Source: Hydrogenophaga sp. (lineage in GTDB: Bacteria > Pseudomonadota > Gammaproteobacteria > Burkholderiales > Burkholderiaceae_C). From it: DNA of 64,000 nt. This document shows, in pieces, positions 1-8,007 of the stretch (positions are counted from its first letter, which is position 1; each line of letters begins with the position of its first letter). The position numbers were made by a program, and so were the translations under genes. The stretch is from contig JAUXNG010000072.1 in the NCBI GenBank assembly GCA_030682835.1, positions 1-64,000 on the forward strand, given 5' to 3'. The notes under the pieces are model-generated. The model saw only the letters and a program-made list of their open reading frames with translations. It searched no databases and was not told the DNA's origin.

Positions 1-1
1 G

Positions 2-124
2 GCCATTGCGACAGCATTGCGCATGCCAACCATCACACCCATGGCTGCGGCCAACATCGTGGCCTTGCTCGCTCAAATCCGCGCCGCGATGCCCCGCTGC
101 GCACGCCGTTGGCTACATGCGTGA
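2..124 (+). CDS. C-terminal end of a CDS truncated by the window start (product unknown)
   Basis: Open frame from base 2 (AIATALRMPTITPMAAANIVALLAQIRAAMPRCARRWLHA*), convergent with the next minus-strand ORF. Confidence 0.25.
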   Translation, partial: AIATALRMPTITPMAAANIVALLAQIRAAMPRCARRWLHA

Positions 125-877
125 AATATCCGGGCTAGCCGGTTGAAAATCGCCCTCAGACATGGTTCCGAACTGCCACGCTTCCCACACTCGGCCGCAG
201 ACGTACACACTGGTAAGTGCCTGCGCAAAAGCATCGCGCAATTTCTCCCGCTGTTCATCCGTCAGCGGCTGGCGCTGTGCTGCGGGTGGGGCGGTGTAGA
301 GCGGTTCAAACTTGCAGCTGTTGTCTTTGTATTCTTCGACTGATAGCCAAAAACCAAGATCAGGCTCATCCGGTACAGAAACCCGCCACGCCACCGGCTC
401 GGCTGGCTGTGATGCACTCATGTGCTTGCACACATATGCCGCCCAGTTGCTGGTGCCCGCGATCATGCCGAGTGCACCGGCTTGATGAGCCACGTCGATC
501 AGCTTCCCGGCGTTGCTCCAATCCGGCTCGGCTGGCTGTGATGCGCAGCCCGCGCCAGTGCTTGCCCCCGTGGCCGTTTCCGGTTTCGGATGTGATAGCC
601 CGGCTGGCAGGGCGGCGTAGACCGTGTGGCACTCGGCAGCATTGTCGAGGTATGGTGCGTCTGGGTGTCGGAAGAACTGGTAGGTGTCCCCGCACCCTTC
701 GCGCTTCACCACAGTCACGCAACCAAACGGCTCGGCTTTCTCAGCCTGTACGATGGCTTCACGCAGGGCGCCGATTTCGTCAGCGACATGAATGGTGACG
801 CACTCGGTTTCTGTGTCGAGTCCGTCCAACGCTTCCAGCGCCTCAAGCGCCGCCTTCATCGCTTCAATTTGCGACAT
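113..877 (-). CDS. Hypothetical phage protein with repeated ASQPAEP linkers
   Basis: MSQIEAMKAALEALEAL... start inside the 113-925 ORF; modular CASQPAEP/SASQPAEP and EPLYTAP segments typical of phage accessory proteins. Confidence 0.6.
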   Translation of the reverse strand: MSQIEAMKAALEALEALDGLDTETECVTIHVADEIGALREAIVQAEKAEPFGCVTVVKREGCGDTYQFFRHPDAPYLDNAAECHTVYAALPAGLSHPKPETATGASTGAGCASQPAEPDWSNAGKLIDVAHQAGALGMIAGTSNWAAYVCKHMSASQPAEPVAWRVSVPDEPDLGFWLSVEEYKDNSCKFEPLYTAPPAAQRQPLTDEQREKLRDAFAQALTSVYVCGRVWEAWQFGTMSEGDFQPASPDISRM

Positions 878-888
878 GCTCGTCCTCC

Positions 889-1695
889 TCAAACCGCCAC
901 CGGCGCCAGAATGGCCGGGCAGCACTCATAGTTCTCGAACACCACGTCGCCGATTCGGTAGTCAAAAATCGACGCCGCGCGCTGCAGGTTCAGCGTCGGC
1001 AGCGGGAAGCCCTTGCGACCGATCTGCTCGCGCACCTGGCCGAAGTGGTTGCTGTAGACGTGGCAGTCGCCGCCGGTCCAGATGAACTCGCCCACCTCCA
1101 GGTCGCATTGCTGGGCCACCATATGGGTGAGCAGCGCGTAGCTGGCGATGTTGAACGGCACGCCCAGGAACATGTCCGCGCTGCGCTGATAGAGCTGGCA
1201 GCTCAGGCGGCCGTTGGCCACGTAGAACTGGAACAGGCAGTGGCACGGCGCCAGCGCCATCTCAGGCAGGTCGGCCACGTTCCACGCGCTGACCACGTGG
1301 CGGCGGCTGTCGGGGTTCGTTCGGATGCCCTCGACCAGCTCGGCGATCTGGTCGATGTGGCCACCCTCATGGTTGGGCCAGGCGCGCCACTGCTCGCCGT
1401 AGATCGGCCCGAGCGCGCCGTCTTCACGCGCCCAGGCGTCCCAGATGTGGACGTCCTTGGCGCGCAGCACGTTGTTGTCCGTGCTGCCCGACAGCATCCA
1501 CAGCAACTCTTCGACCATGGGTCGGGTGAACACGCGCTTCGTCGTGACCAGCGGGAAGCCGCGGCGCAAGTCGAACCGCATCTGCAGGCCGAACAAGCTG
1601 CGCGTGCCGGTGCCCGTGCGGTCGCCGCGGTCGACGCCGTGGCGCATGATCTTGGCCAACTGCTTTTCGTAGGTGTAGCCGTATTCCGACGTCAT
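889..1695 (-). CDS. thyA: Thymidylate synthase
   Basis: [68 protein letters not shown]-terminal APVAV; start placed at [13 protein letters not shown]. Confidence 0.95.
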   Translation of the reverse strand: MTSEYGYTYEKQLAKIMRHGVDRGDRTGTGTRSLFGLQMRFDLRRGFPLVTTKRVFTRPMVEELLWMLSGSTDNNVLRAKDVHIWDAWAREDGALGPIYGEQWRAWPNHEGGHIDQIAELVEGIRTNPDSRRHVVSAWNVADLPEMALAPCHCLFQFYVANGRLSCQLYQRSADMFLGVPFNIASYALLTHMVAQQCDLEVGEFIWTGGDCHVYSNHFGQVREQIGRKGFPLPTLNLQRAASIFDYRIGDVVFENYECCPAILAPVAV

Positions 1696-1798
1696 AGCAG
1701 CCCCCAGCCGAAGCTCATCAGGCGCCAGGCGACGGCCGCCAGGAAGCCCAGGAGGACGCACGACGACGCCCACAGCGCCAACAGGACGACGGCGCGGG

Positions 1799-2713
1799 TC
1801 ACAGGGCACCGCCCGTCTGCATCACGAACTCGCCGCCCAGCGCGTCGATGAGCGCGTCGATCATCGGCCCCAACTCGCCGGTGGCCAGTGCCACGTCGGC
1901 GTCGAACCCGCTGTCGTCACCGCGGCCGTCAAACACGCCCTCCAGGAACGCCAGTCGCCGCAACTGCAGGCCCTCGGTCAGCGTGAACGCCACGCGTCCC
2001 GCGTAGCTCATGGCCAGTCGCTTCGGCAGCTTGCCCTCGGCCACGTGCTTGCGGATCTCGGGCGTGCACAGGTGGTGGCGGCTGAACTTGACGACTGCCT
2101 TGTCTTCGTCGCCGCTGCGCAGCTCGCATTCGCGCTCCACGCTGAAGTCACCTGGCCAGCCGTCGACGTCCTCGGCCACCAGCCACTGAGCCATCGCCGT
2201 CTGCGGCGCCACGGCGGTCTGCAGCAGGCTCATGCTGATGCCGTCGATGCTGCGCACCAGCGCCGTGACGGCGTCGTCCAGCCGCGCCTGGCTGCTGGCG
2301 TCGATCACCAGCAGATGCCGTCCACGGTCGATCCAGACCAGCGTGCCGACCTGCTTGGCGAACGCCTGCGGCAGCAGGGCCAGCAGGGCGTCCTCGCGCA
2401 GTTCCTTCATCTGCTTCTTGCCGACCTTGCGGCCGGTGGTGGCTTCAATGTGGTCGGCGGCTTCATGCGCCTTGGCACGCACCACGGCGCCGGGCACGGA
2501 CTTCGTCTCGGTCATGAGTTTCAGAATCCACGGGCCGCCCACGGCTTCGACCAGTGCGCCGTTGGCCTCGCCGCGCGGCGGCACCCAGCCCATGGACTTG
2601 TCTTGCGTGGCGCCGCATGGCGCGAACATGTCGGTGGCCAGCGCGTTCTCGACGTCGAATGCGTCGAGGCAGAGGTTGGCGGGCAATCGGTAGAGGTTGA
2701 TGTTTTTGAACAT
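1799..2713 (-). CDS. rdgC: Recombination-associated protein RdgC
   Basis: [11 protein letters not shown]..., [11 protein letters not shown]-like segment, [23 protein letters not shown]; full-length RdgC-like. Confidence 0.9.
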   Translation of the reverse strand: MFKNINLYRLPANLCLDAFDVENALATDMFAPCGATQDKSMGWVPPRGEANGALVEAVGGPWILKLMTETKSVPGAVVRAKAHEAADHIEATTGRKVGKKQMKELREDALLALLPQAFAKQVGTLVWIDRGRHLLVIDASSQARLDDAVTALVRSIDGISMSLLQTAVAPQTAMAQWLVAEDVDGWPGDFSVERECELRSGDEDKAVVKFSRHHLCTPEIRKHVAEGKLPKRLAMSYAGRVAFTLTEGLQLRRLAFLEGVFDGRGDDSGFDADVALATGELGPMIDALIDALGGEFVMQTGGAL

Positions 2714-2749
2714 GATTTCAGTCTTGGTTTTTGCAGGGAAATTTGGCAG

Positions 2750-3700
2750 TCAGCTCATGTCCTGCGCCAGCCGGTGGCTGACGTAGGTCGGGAAGCGCGG
2801 CAGATCCTTCACGCCGTGCGTCATGTGCTTGAACTTGACGACGTGGCCCACGATCTCGTCCGGGTTGGCGAAGTAGTGCGTGGCCTCGACCACCGTCATC
2901 TCGCCGCTGCCGACCGTGATGGCCAACCCTTTGGGGAACAGCAGCTTGCCGGTGAACGCGTCGCGGAAGTCGGCCAGCAGCGTGCCCTGGATCGAGCCCA
3001 CCTGGCCGTTGGGGACCATGCCGGCTTTGGCGCTGCTGCGTTCCGTATGACCCAGCAAATTCGTCTTGGCCTCGTTGCCGTTCATCTGGCCCTCGGTGAT
3101 GCCGGTGACCAGTATCTCGGCGTCGGCCCAGGGCTTGACGCGCCACAACTCCTGACCCTTCAACGTGGCGCGGCCGGGCTTGTAGACTGCGCCGGGGTTG
3201 CGGATGATCGTGCCCTCGTAGCCCACCTCGGCCCACTCGCTGATGAACCGCCGCAGGTCGACACCGTTGTGCACCTCGTACATCGGCACGACGTGGATGC
3301 GCGGGTGGTTGATTTCGACGAGACGCAGGTTCAGCATCATGTGCCGCTCGCGGTAGCTCAGGCCCACCGTGTCAGGCGTCACCAGGTCGAACACCCACCA
3401 GTGCAGGTCGGGCATCTCGTCGACGCCCTTGAAGCGGCCCATGGCGCCGGTGGTGGCGCTGCACAGGCGCTCCGTGCAGTTGGGATTGGCGCCCAGCGTC
3501 ATCTCGCCGTCCAGGCCGATGAACTCGGGCCGGCTGAAGTAGTCCGTGATGCCGAAGCCCTCGAACGTCTTGAGGCTGCGGCCGGTGAGCGTGCCGCCGA
3601 GGTTCATGGCGCGCACGCCGTCGATCTTTGGCTGCACGAGACACGGGAAGCGCACGGCGTCGAGGTTGGCGTCTTCGGCCAGTTGGGGTTTGATGTTCAC
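2750..3700 (-). CDS. Phage ATP-dependent DNA ligase-like protein
   Basis: Nucleotidyltransferase motif QPKIDGVRA, GLDGEM, YEGTIIRNP, ELWRVKPWADAE; GTG start overlapping the upstream HTH ORF. Confidence 0.85.
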   Translation of the reverse strand: MNIKPQLAEDANLDAVRFPCLVQPKIDGVRAMNLGGTLTGRSLKTFEGFGITDYFSRPEFIGLDGEMTLGANPNCTERLCSATTGAMGRFKGVDEMPDLHWWVFDLVTPDTVGLSYRERHMMLNLRLVEINHPRIHVVPMYEVHNGVDLRRFISEWAEVGYEGTIIRNPGAVYKPGRATLKGQELWRVKPWADAEILVTGITEGQMNGNEAKTNLLGHTERSSAKAGMVPNGQVGSIQGTLLADFRDAFTGKLLFPKGLAITVGSGEMTVVEATHYFANPDEIVGHVVKFKHMTHGVKDLPRFPTYVSHRLAQDMS

Positions 3701-4008
3701 AGTGCCTTCTCCTTCAGCGCGGCGCGGCGCCGGGCCTGCCGCTGGGCGGCAGTGAGCATGGGTTTGACGGCGTCTGCCTCGCCGGGCGCCCAGCAGAACA
3801 GGTCGATGGTCGGGTAGCCGCGGCTGTCGCGCTCCCAGTCGCAGAGCCGCACGAGACCGGCGTGGCGGAACTCGCGCAGCCAGGCTGCCACCGTGGGCTG
3901 GGCCAGGCCCGACGCCTGCGCAAGCCCTTCGCGGCTGTGGCGGCCGGCGATCAGCAGGTTGATGAGCTGCGCCGTGGCGCGAGCTGTGACGCGTCGGCGT
4001 TCGCTCAT
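3697..4008 (-). CDS. Winged-HTH phage protein
   Basis: MSERRRVTARATAQLINLLIAGRHSREGLAQASGLAQPTVAAWLREFRHAGLVRLCDWERD. Confidence 0.6.
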   Translation of the reverse strand: MSERRRVTARATAQLINLLIAGRHSREGLAQASGLAQPTVAAWLREFRHAGLVRLCDWERDSRGYPTIDLFCWAPGEADAVKPMLTAAQRQARRRAALKEKAL

Positions 4009-4304
4009 TGGGCACCGCCTTCCCGTGCCGCCGCCAACATGTCGTCGGCCATTTCGTAGGCGTCGTTGGTGCAAACAATGAAGTTGTTAGCGCCACGGGT
4101 CAGAAATGCTTGCATCGCCTTCGCCGCGAACTCATCGCGCAAGCTCTTGCGGATCATCTCGTCCAGCCACTCGGCACCGCTGTCGGGCACGCGCAGCTTG
4201 ATGGCAGCGTATGCACGCAGGGTCAGGCCGGTGGCGATGACGTGGGTTTTCCCGTCGAAGACGTCGCACGGGAATGCAGGCCCGCCGTTCAGTTTCCCGC
4301 GCAT
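4005..4304 (-). CDS. Hypothetical phage protein
   Basis: MRGKLNGGPAFPCDVFDGKTHVIATGLTLRAYAAIKL...; overlapping-stop/start packing in the minus operon. Confidence 0.55.
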   Translation of the reverse strand: MRGKLNGGPAFPCDVFDGKTHVIATGLTLRAYAAIKLRVPDSGAEWLDEMIRKSLRDEFAAKAMQAFLTRGANNFIVCTNDAYEMADDMLAAAREGGAQ

Positions 4305-4483
4305 TGCGCCACCCCGAGGTCACGGCGCAGGCGCGCCACGCGCTGCTCCTGGTAGCTGACGATCGCCGCGGCGTACTCGCGGGCGCTGCGGGCCGCCAGC
4401 AGTTCGCGCTCCGCGTCTTCCAGTTCCGCCTGTGCGAGCCGCATCGCGCTGGGCTTGCGGAACATGTCGAGCAACTTCTTCAT
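4289..4483 (-). CDS. Small coiled-coil phage protein
   Basis: MKKLLDMFRKPSAMRLAQAELEDAERELLAARSAREYAAAIVSYQEQRVARLRRDLG... Confidence 0.5.
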   Translation of the reverse strand: MKKLLDMFRKPSAMRLAQAELEDAERELLAARSAREYAAAIVSYQEQRVARLRRDLGVAQCAGN

Positions 4484-4580
4484 CTGTTTTCCTTTGCTAA
4501 ATGGTTGTGTGTAAGGCACGGCTGAAATTTAACATACGTTTGGCTCACTTTGCAACAGCAAAATAAAATTTATTCAGCAG

Positions 4581-4610
4581 TTGCGTTTTCTGTAACGCTG
4601 ATGCTAAACT
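4581..4610 (+). promoter_or_regulatory. Putative sigma70 promoter of the rightward early operon
   Basis: TTGCGT-N18-TAAACT in an AT-rich divergent intergenic region; the -10 context ATGCTAAACT recurs at 14970. Confidence 0.45.
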
Positions 4611-4659
4611 GGCGCCGTCGTCATCACCGACACGTCATCAACCAACGGAGAACACGAAC

Positions 4660-5289
4660 GTGAGCCTCGAACAAGCACTGGCGGAAAACACCGCAGCAAT
4701 CAAGCACCTGATCACCGTCATGTCCAGCGTGCAGCATGTCGCACCTGCTACATCTGCAAAGAAGGAAAAGCAGACGGCAACGCCTGCAGCCGAAGTCGCA
4801 GCGCCCGCCGCCGTCGCCGCACCGGCACCGGCACCCACCGCCGACAGCCTCGGCAACCCCGTGGGCACGGTCTACATCCACATCCCGGCGCACAAGACCG
4901 TGGCCGCCGTCAAACCCGGCGACGTCATGCCGTCGTTGCCCAGCCAGGAAACGGTGACGGCCGAGCAATACACGGCACTGCGCCAGCAGTACGCCGCAAA
5001 TTTGCCTGCCGCGGTAGCGACCGCCCCTGCAGCAGCCGCCCCGGCGCCGGCAGCAGCACCTGTCGCTACCGCGCCTTCTGTGGCAGCGCCAGCGGCCACT
5101 GCCTCGGGTTTCCCTGATGTGGTTGCCAAGATCAAGGAACTGCACGCACTCGTCGGCAACGACGGCCTGACGCCGTTCCTGGCCAAGCACGGCGTGTCGC
5201 GCGTGCCCGAACTCGCCGGCAAGGCCAGCAACGACGCGCTCATCGCCGAAGTGCAGGCCCTGATCGACAACGCCAAGCTGGGTCTGTGA
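4660..5289 (+). CDS. Hypothetical phage protein with Ala/Pro-rich linkers
   Basis: MSLEQALAENTAAIKHLITVMSS...; GTG start downstream of the predicted promoter. Confidence 0.65.
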   Translation: MSLEQALAENTAAIKHLITVMSSVQHVAPATSAKKEKQTATPAAEVAAPAAVAAPAPAPTADSLGNPVGTVYIHIPAHKTVAAVKPGDVMPSLPSQETVTAEQYTALRQQYAANLPAAVATAPAAAAPAPAAAPVATAPSVAAPAATASGFPDVVAKIKELHALVGNDGLTPFLAKHGVSRVPELAGKASNDALIAEVQALIDNAKLGL

Positions 5290-5410
5290 TGCGCTTCAAC
5301 CAGTTGCACCTCAGCCTGGCCTACGCCGGTCTCGCCACGCTGCACCGCCGCGCAGGCGTGCACATGAGCGTGCCGGCCTACGTGGGCGCCACGCGCGCCG
5401 CTGGAGGCAA

Positions 5411-6736
5411 GTGATGGCAGCCCATGCCAAGCTCAGCCCCAGCAGCGCGTTCCGCTGGACGACCTGCACGGCCAGCCCGTCGCAGGAAGCCGGCAAGGAC
5501 AGCCCGAACTCGCTGGCGTCCATGCAGGGCACCGCCGAGCATCAGGTGAGCGCCGAGTGTCTGGAGTCGGGCGCCCAGCCCGAGACCTACGTTGGCCGCA
5601 CGCTGCTGTTCTGGCGCGACGGCGATCGCACGGGTGAGGCGTGGGCCGACTCGCTGCCGACGTGGCAGGCCGTCGCCACCGTCTACCACCAGATCGTCAT
5701 CGACGCCGACAGCGCCGCCCGTTGCCGGGCCTACGTGGACTTCGTGCGCGACCTGGTCAACAGCCTCGGCGCCACGCTGTTCGTCGAGCAGCGCCTGCCC
5801 ATCGACCACATCACCGGCGAGGCCGGCGCCAAGGGCACCAGCGACGCCGTGCTGCTGGCCGGCAGCGAGTTGATCATCTGCGACGCCAAGTTTGGCCGCG
5901 GCAAGGTCAACGCCTACGACGTGGTCAAGCCTGCCGTGCGCGACGCCGACGGGAACGAGATCGAGCCTGCCGTGCTGGCGCCGAACAAGCAGTTGGCGAT
6001 GTATGCCGACGGCGCGCGGCGCGAGTTCGAGTGGATGGGCGAGATCACCAGCGTGCGAATGATCATCGTCCAGCCGGCGCTCAACCACGTCAGCGAGTAC
6101 GCCCACAGCATCGAGCGCCACCTGGCGTTTGTCGACACCCTGCGCCAAGCCGCCGAGGCCACGCGCAGCAACCCGGTGTTCGCGCCGAGTGCCGACAACT
6201 GCTTTTTCTGCTGTGGCCGCATGGACTGCCAGTCGCGCAACGCCACGGCGATGGCCTTGGCAGCAGGTGCCTTCGACGACCTCGACGCCACGCCGGCAGC
6301 CGCGGTGGCCCGTGCTCCTGCCGACAAGCAACTCGGCACGCTGTTCTCGAAACTGCCGTTCATCCGCTCCTGGCTGGACGACATCGAGACCCGGGTGCGC
6401 GACACGCTGGCCGCCGGTGGCGAGGTCGTCAGCGACGACGGCCGCTACGAGCTGGTGCCGGGCCGTCAGGGCGCCCGCAAGTGGGTCGACGAGACCGCCG
6501 CCGAACAGGCGCTGAGCAAGATGCGCCTGGGCGACGACATGTACCACCGCAAGTTGATCAGCCCGACCGACGCCGAGAAGCTGTCCAAGGCCGACGCCGA
6601 CGGCAAGTCCCGCCTGGGTCCGCGCCAGTGGAACAAGCTGGCGGCGCTCATCGCACGCGACGACGGCAAACAAAAGATCGTGCTGCGCCCCGCGGCACCG
6701 ACTGCTACCGATTCTTCAACTGACCTCTTTTCCTGA
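5411..6736 (+). CDS. DUF2800 family (RecB-like PD-(D/E)XK nuclease-related) phage protein
   Basis: AHAKLSPSSAFRWTTCTASP, GTAEHQVSAECL, GTSDAVLLAGSELIICDAKFGRGKVNAYD, CxxC-type cluster CFFCCGRMDC. Confidence 0.8.
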   Translation: MMAAHAKLSPSSAFRWTTCTASPSQEAGKDSPNSLASMQGTAEHQVSAECLESGAQPETYVGRTLLFWRDGDRTGEAWADSLPTWQAVATVYHQIVIDADSAARCRAYVDFVRDLVNSLGATLFVEQRLPIDHITGEAGAKGTSDAVLLAGSELIICDAKFGRGKVNAYDVVKPAVRDADGNEIEPAVLAPNKQLAMYADGARREFEWMGEITSVRMIIVQPALNHVSEYAHSIERHLAFVDTLRQAAEATRSNPVFAPSADNCFFCCGRMDCQSRNATAMALAAGAFDDLDATPAAAVARAPADKQLGTLFSKLPFIRSWLDDIETRVRDTLAAGGEVVSDDGRYELVPGRQGARKWVDETAAEQALSKMRLGDDMYHRKLISPTDAEKLSKADADGKSRLGPRQWNKLAALIARDDGKQKIVLRPAAPTATDSSTDLFS

Positions 6737-6748
6737 AAGGAACACATC

Positions 6749-7393
6749 ATGGGTCGCATTGTTCTCAAAAACGTCCGCCTGGCTTTCCCCGACATCTGGA
6801 AGCCCGGTGAGCCTATGCCCGGCTCCACCTCGGGTCCGAAGTACGGCGCTCAGCTCATTTTCGCGCCCGACAGCCCGGCCGCCCAGCTCTGCCAGCAGGA
6901 ACTGCTGCGCGCCGCCACCGAAAAGTGGGCAGGTCAGGCCAGCATGGTTCTGCAGGAACTCGGCAAGGACAAGAAATTCCTGCGCCGCGGCGACGGCAAC
7001 CTGGCCAAAGACGGCACGGTTCGCAACGGCTTCGGCGGCATGCTGTACGCAGCCGCCAAGAACAAGACCAAGCCGGCGATCATCGCCCGCAACTTCTTCA
7101 ACGGCCGCCCGGTGTTCCTGAATGAAGACGGCAGCGGCATGCAGGACAACGCCGTCATCCCCGGCCAGATGTTCAAGGTGCCCTACGGCGGCTGCACGGT
7201 CAACGCCGCCATCGACGTCTACGCCATGGACAAGGTCGGCCAGGGCAAGGGGGTATACGCGACCCTGATCAGCGTGCAGTTCGTCGAGGACGGCCAGGCA
7301 TTCAGCGGCGGCGCCGTTGACGCCAACGGCCTCGAAGACCTGGGCGACGAGCCCGGTGCCGCACCGGCCGCCGCAGCGTCCAACCTGTTCTAA
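6749..7393 (+). CDS. DUF2815 family, putative single-stranded DNA-binding protein
   Basis: MGRIVLKNVRLAFPDIWKP...GQMFKVPYGGCTVNAAIDVYAMD; directly downstream of DUF2800 as in many phages. Confidence 0.8.
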   Translation: MGRIVLKNVRLAFPDIWKPGEPMPGSTSGPKYGAQLIFAPDSPAAQLCQQELLRAATEKWAGQASMVLQELGKDKKFLRRGDGNLAKDGTVRNGFGGMLYAAAKNKTKPAIIARNFFNGRPVFLNEDGSGMQDNAVIPGQMFKVPYGGCTVNAAIDVYAMDKVGQGKGVYATLISVQFVEDGQAFSGGAVDANGLEDLGDEPGAAPAAAASNLF

Positions 7394-7403
7394 GCGAACA
7401 GCG

Positions 7404-7556
7404 GGTCTCGGCACTTCCAAGCTCGGACTGAACCACCGGGCAACAAGCCCTCGATGCCGCCCGCTGGCCGCCCGCCACGGATTTCACGCCAGCGGTAGCG
7501 GTCAACGGGTGCCGAGAGGCAACTGGGAAGCCCGAAATCGAGGGAACGGTTCACCG
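7404..7556 (+). ncRNA. Candidate structured RNA with pseudoknot topology (undescribed as far as I can tell)
   Basis: Perfect complementary pairs in an untranslated gap: TCTCGGCAC 7406-7414/GTGCCGAGA 7509-7517; CCCTCGAT 7448-7455/ATCGAGGG 7537-7544; CCGCTGGC 7461-7468/GCCAGCGG 7488-7495; TGAACC 7429-7434/GGTTCA 7548-7553; first and second helices cross. Confidence 0.5.
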
Positions 7557-7580
7557 ATCAACTCACATCAGCACATCACC

Positions 7581-7877
7581 ATGACCTACGTTCTGCAAGA
7601 CAACATCCCCGCCCCCGAGGCACGCCGCGCCGGTCGCCGGCCGTCAGGCATCAAGTACCCGTTCGCCGACATGAGCGTCGGCCACAGCTTCTTCGAGCCC
7701 TGCGAGGCCACGGCAGAGAAACCCCTGGCCGACGTGCAGACCGCCGCCATCGACCGCCTGCGCAGCGCCTGCGGCCGCTGGAAAAAGGCCACCGGCGCTG
7801 CCGGCGTGCAGTTCCGTGTCGACGTCTACACCGACGGCAGCGGCAACCACTTCGTCGGCTGCTGGCGCATCGCCTAA
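7581..7877 (+). CDS. Hypothetical phage protein
   Basis: MTYVLQDNIPAPEARRAGRRPSGIKYPFADMSVGHSFFEP... Confidence 0.65.
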   Translation: MTYVLQDNIPAPEARRAGRRPSGIKYPFADMSVGHSFFEPCEATAEKPLADVQTAAIDRLRSACGRWKKATGAAGVQFRVDVYTDGSGNHFVGCWRIA

Positions 7878-7911
7878 CCCGTGTCTCCCTGATCGCGTTG
7901 CCGCGATTTTC

Positions 7912-7935
7912 ACCCCGGCTTCGGCCGGGGCTTTT
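7912..7935 (+). terminator. Rho-independent terminator
   Basis: CCCCGGC-TTCG-GCCGGGG-C-TTTTT. Confidence 0.85.
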
Positions 7936-8007
7936 TGATCGAGGGCCTGTCCGCTGGGGTGTCCCGGCGGTGGCCAGCAGGCCCTCGTTCAAAGAGAAGA
8001 ACACCAG

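Noticed and set aside
2045-3817. Plus-strand 590-aa ORF
   Set aside because: Antisense to rdgC and DNA ligase.
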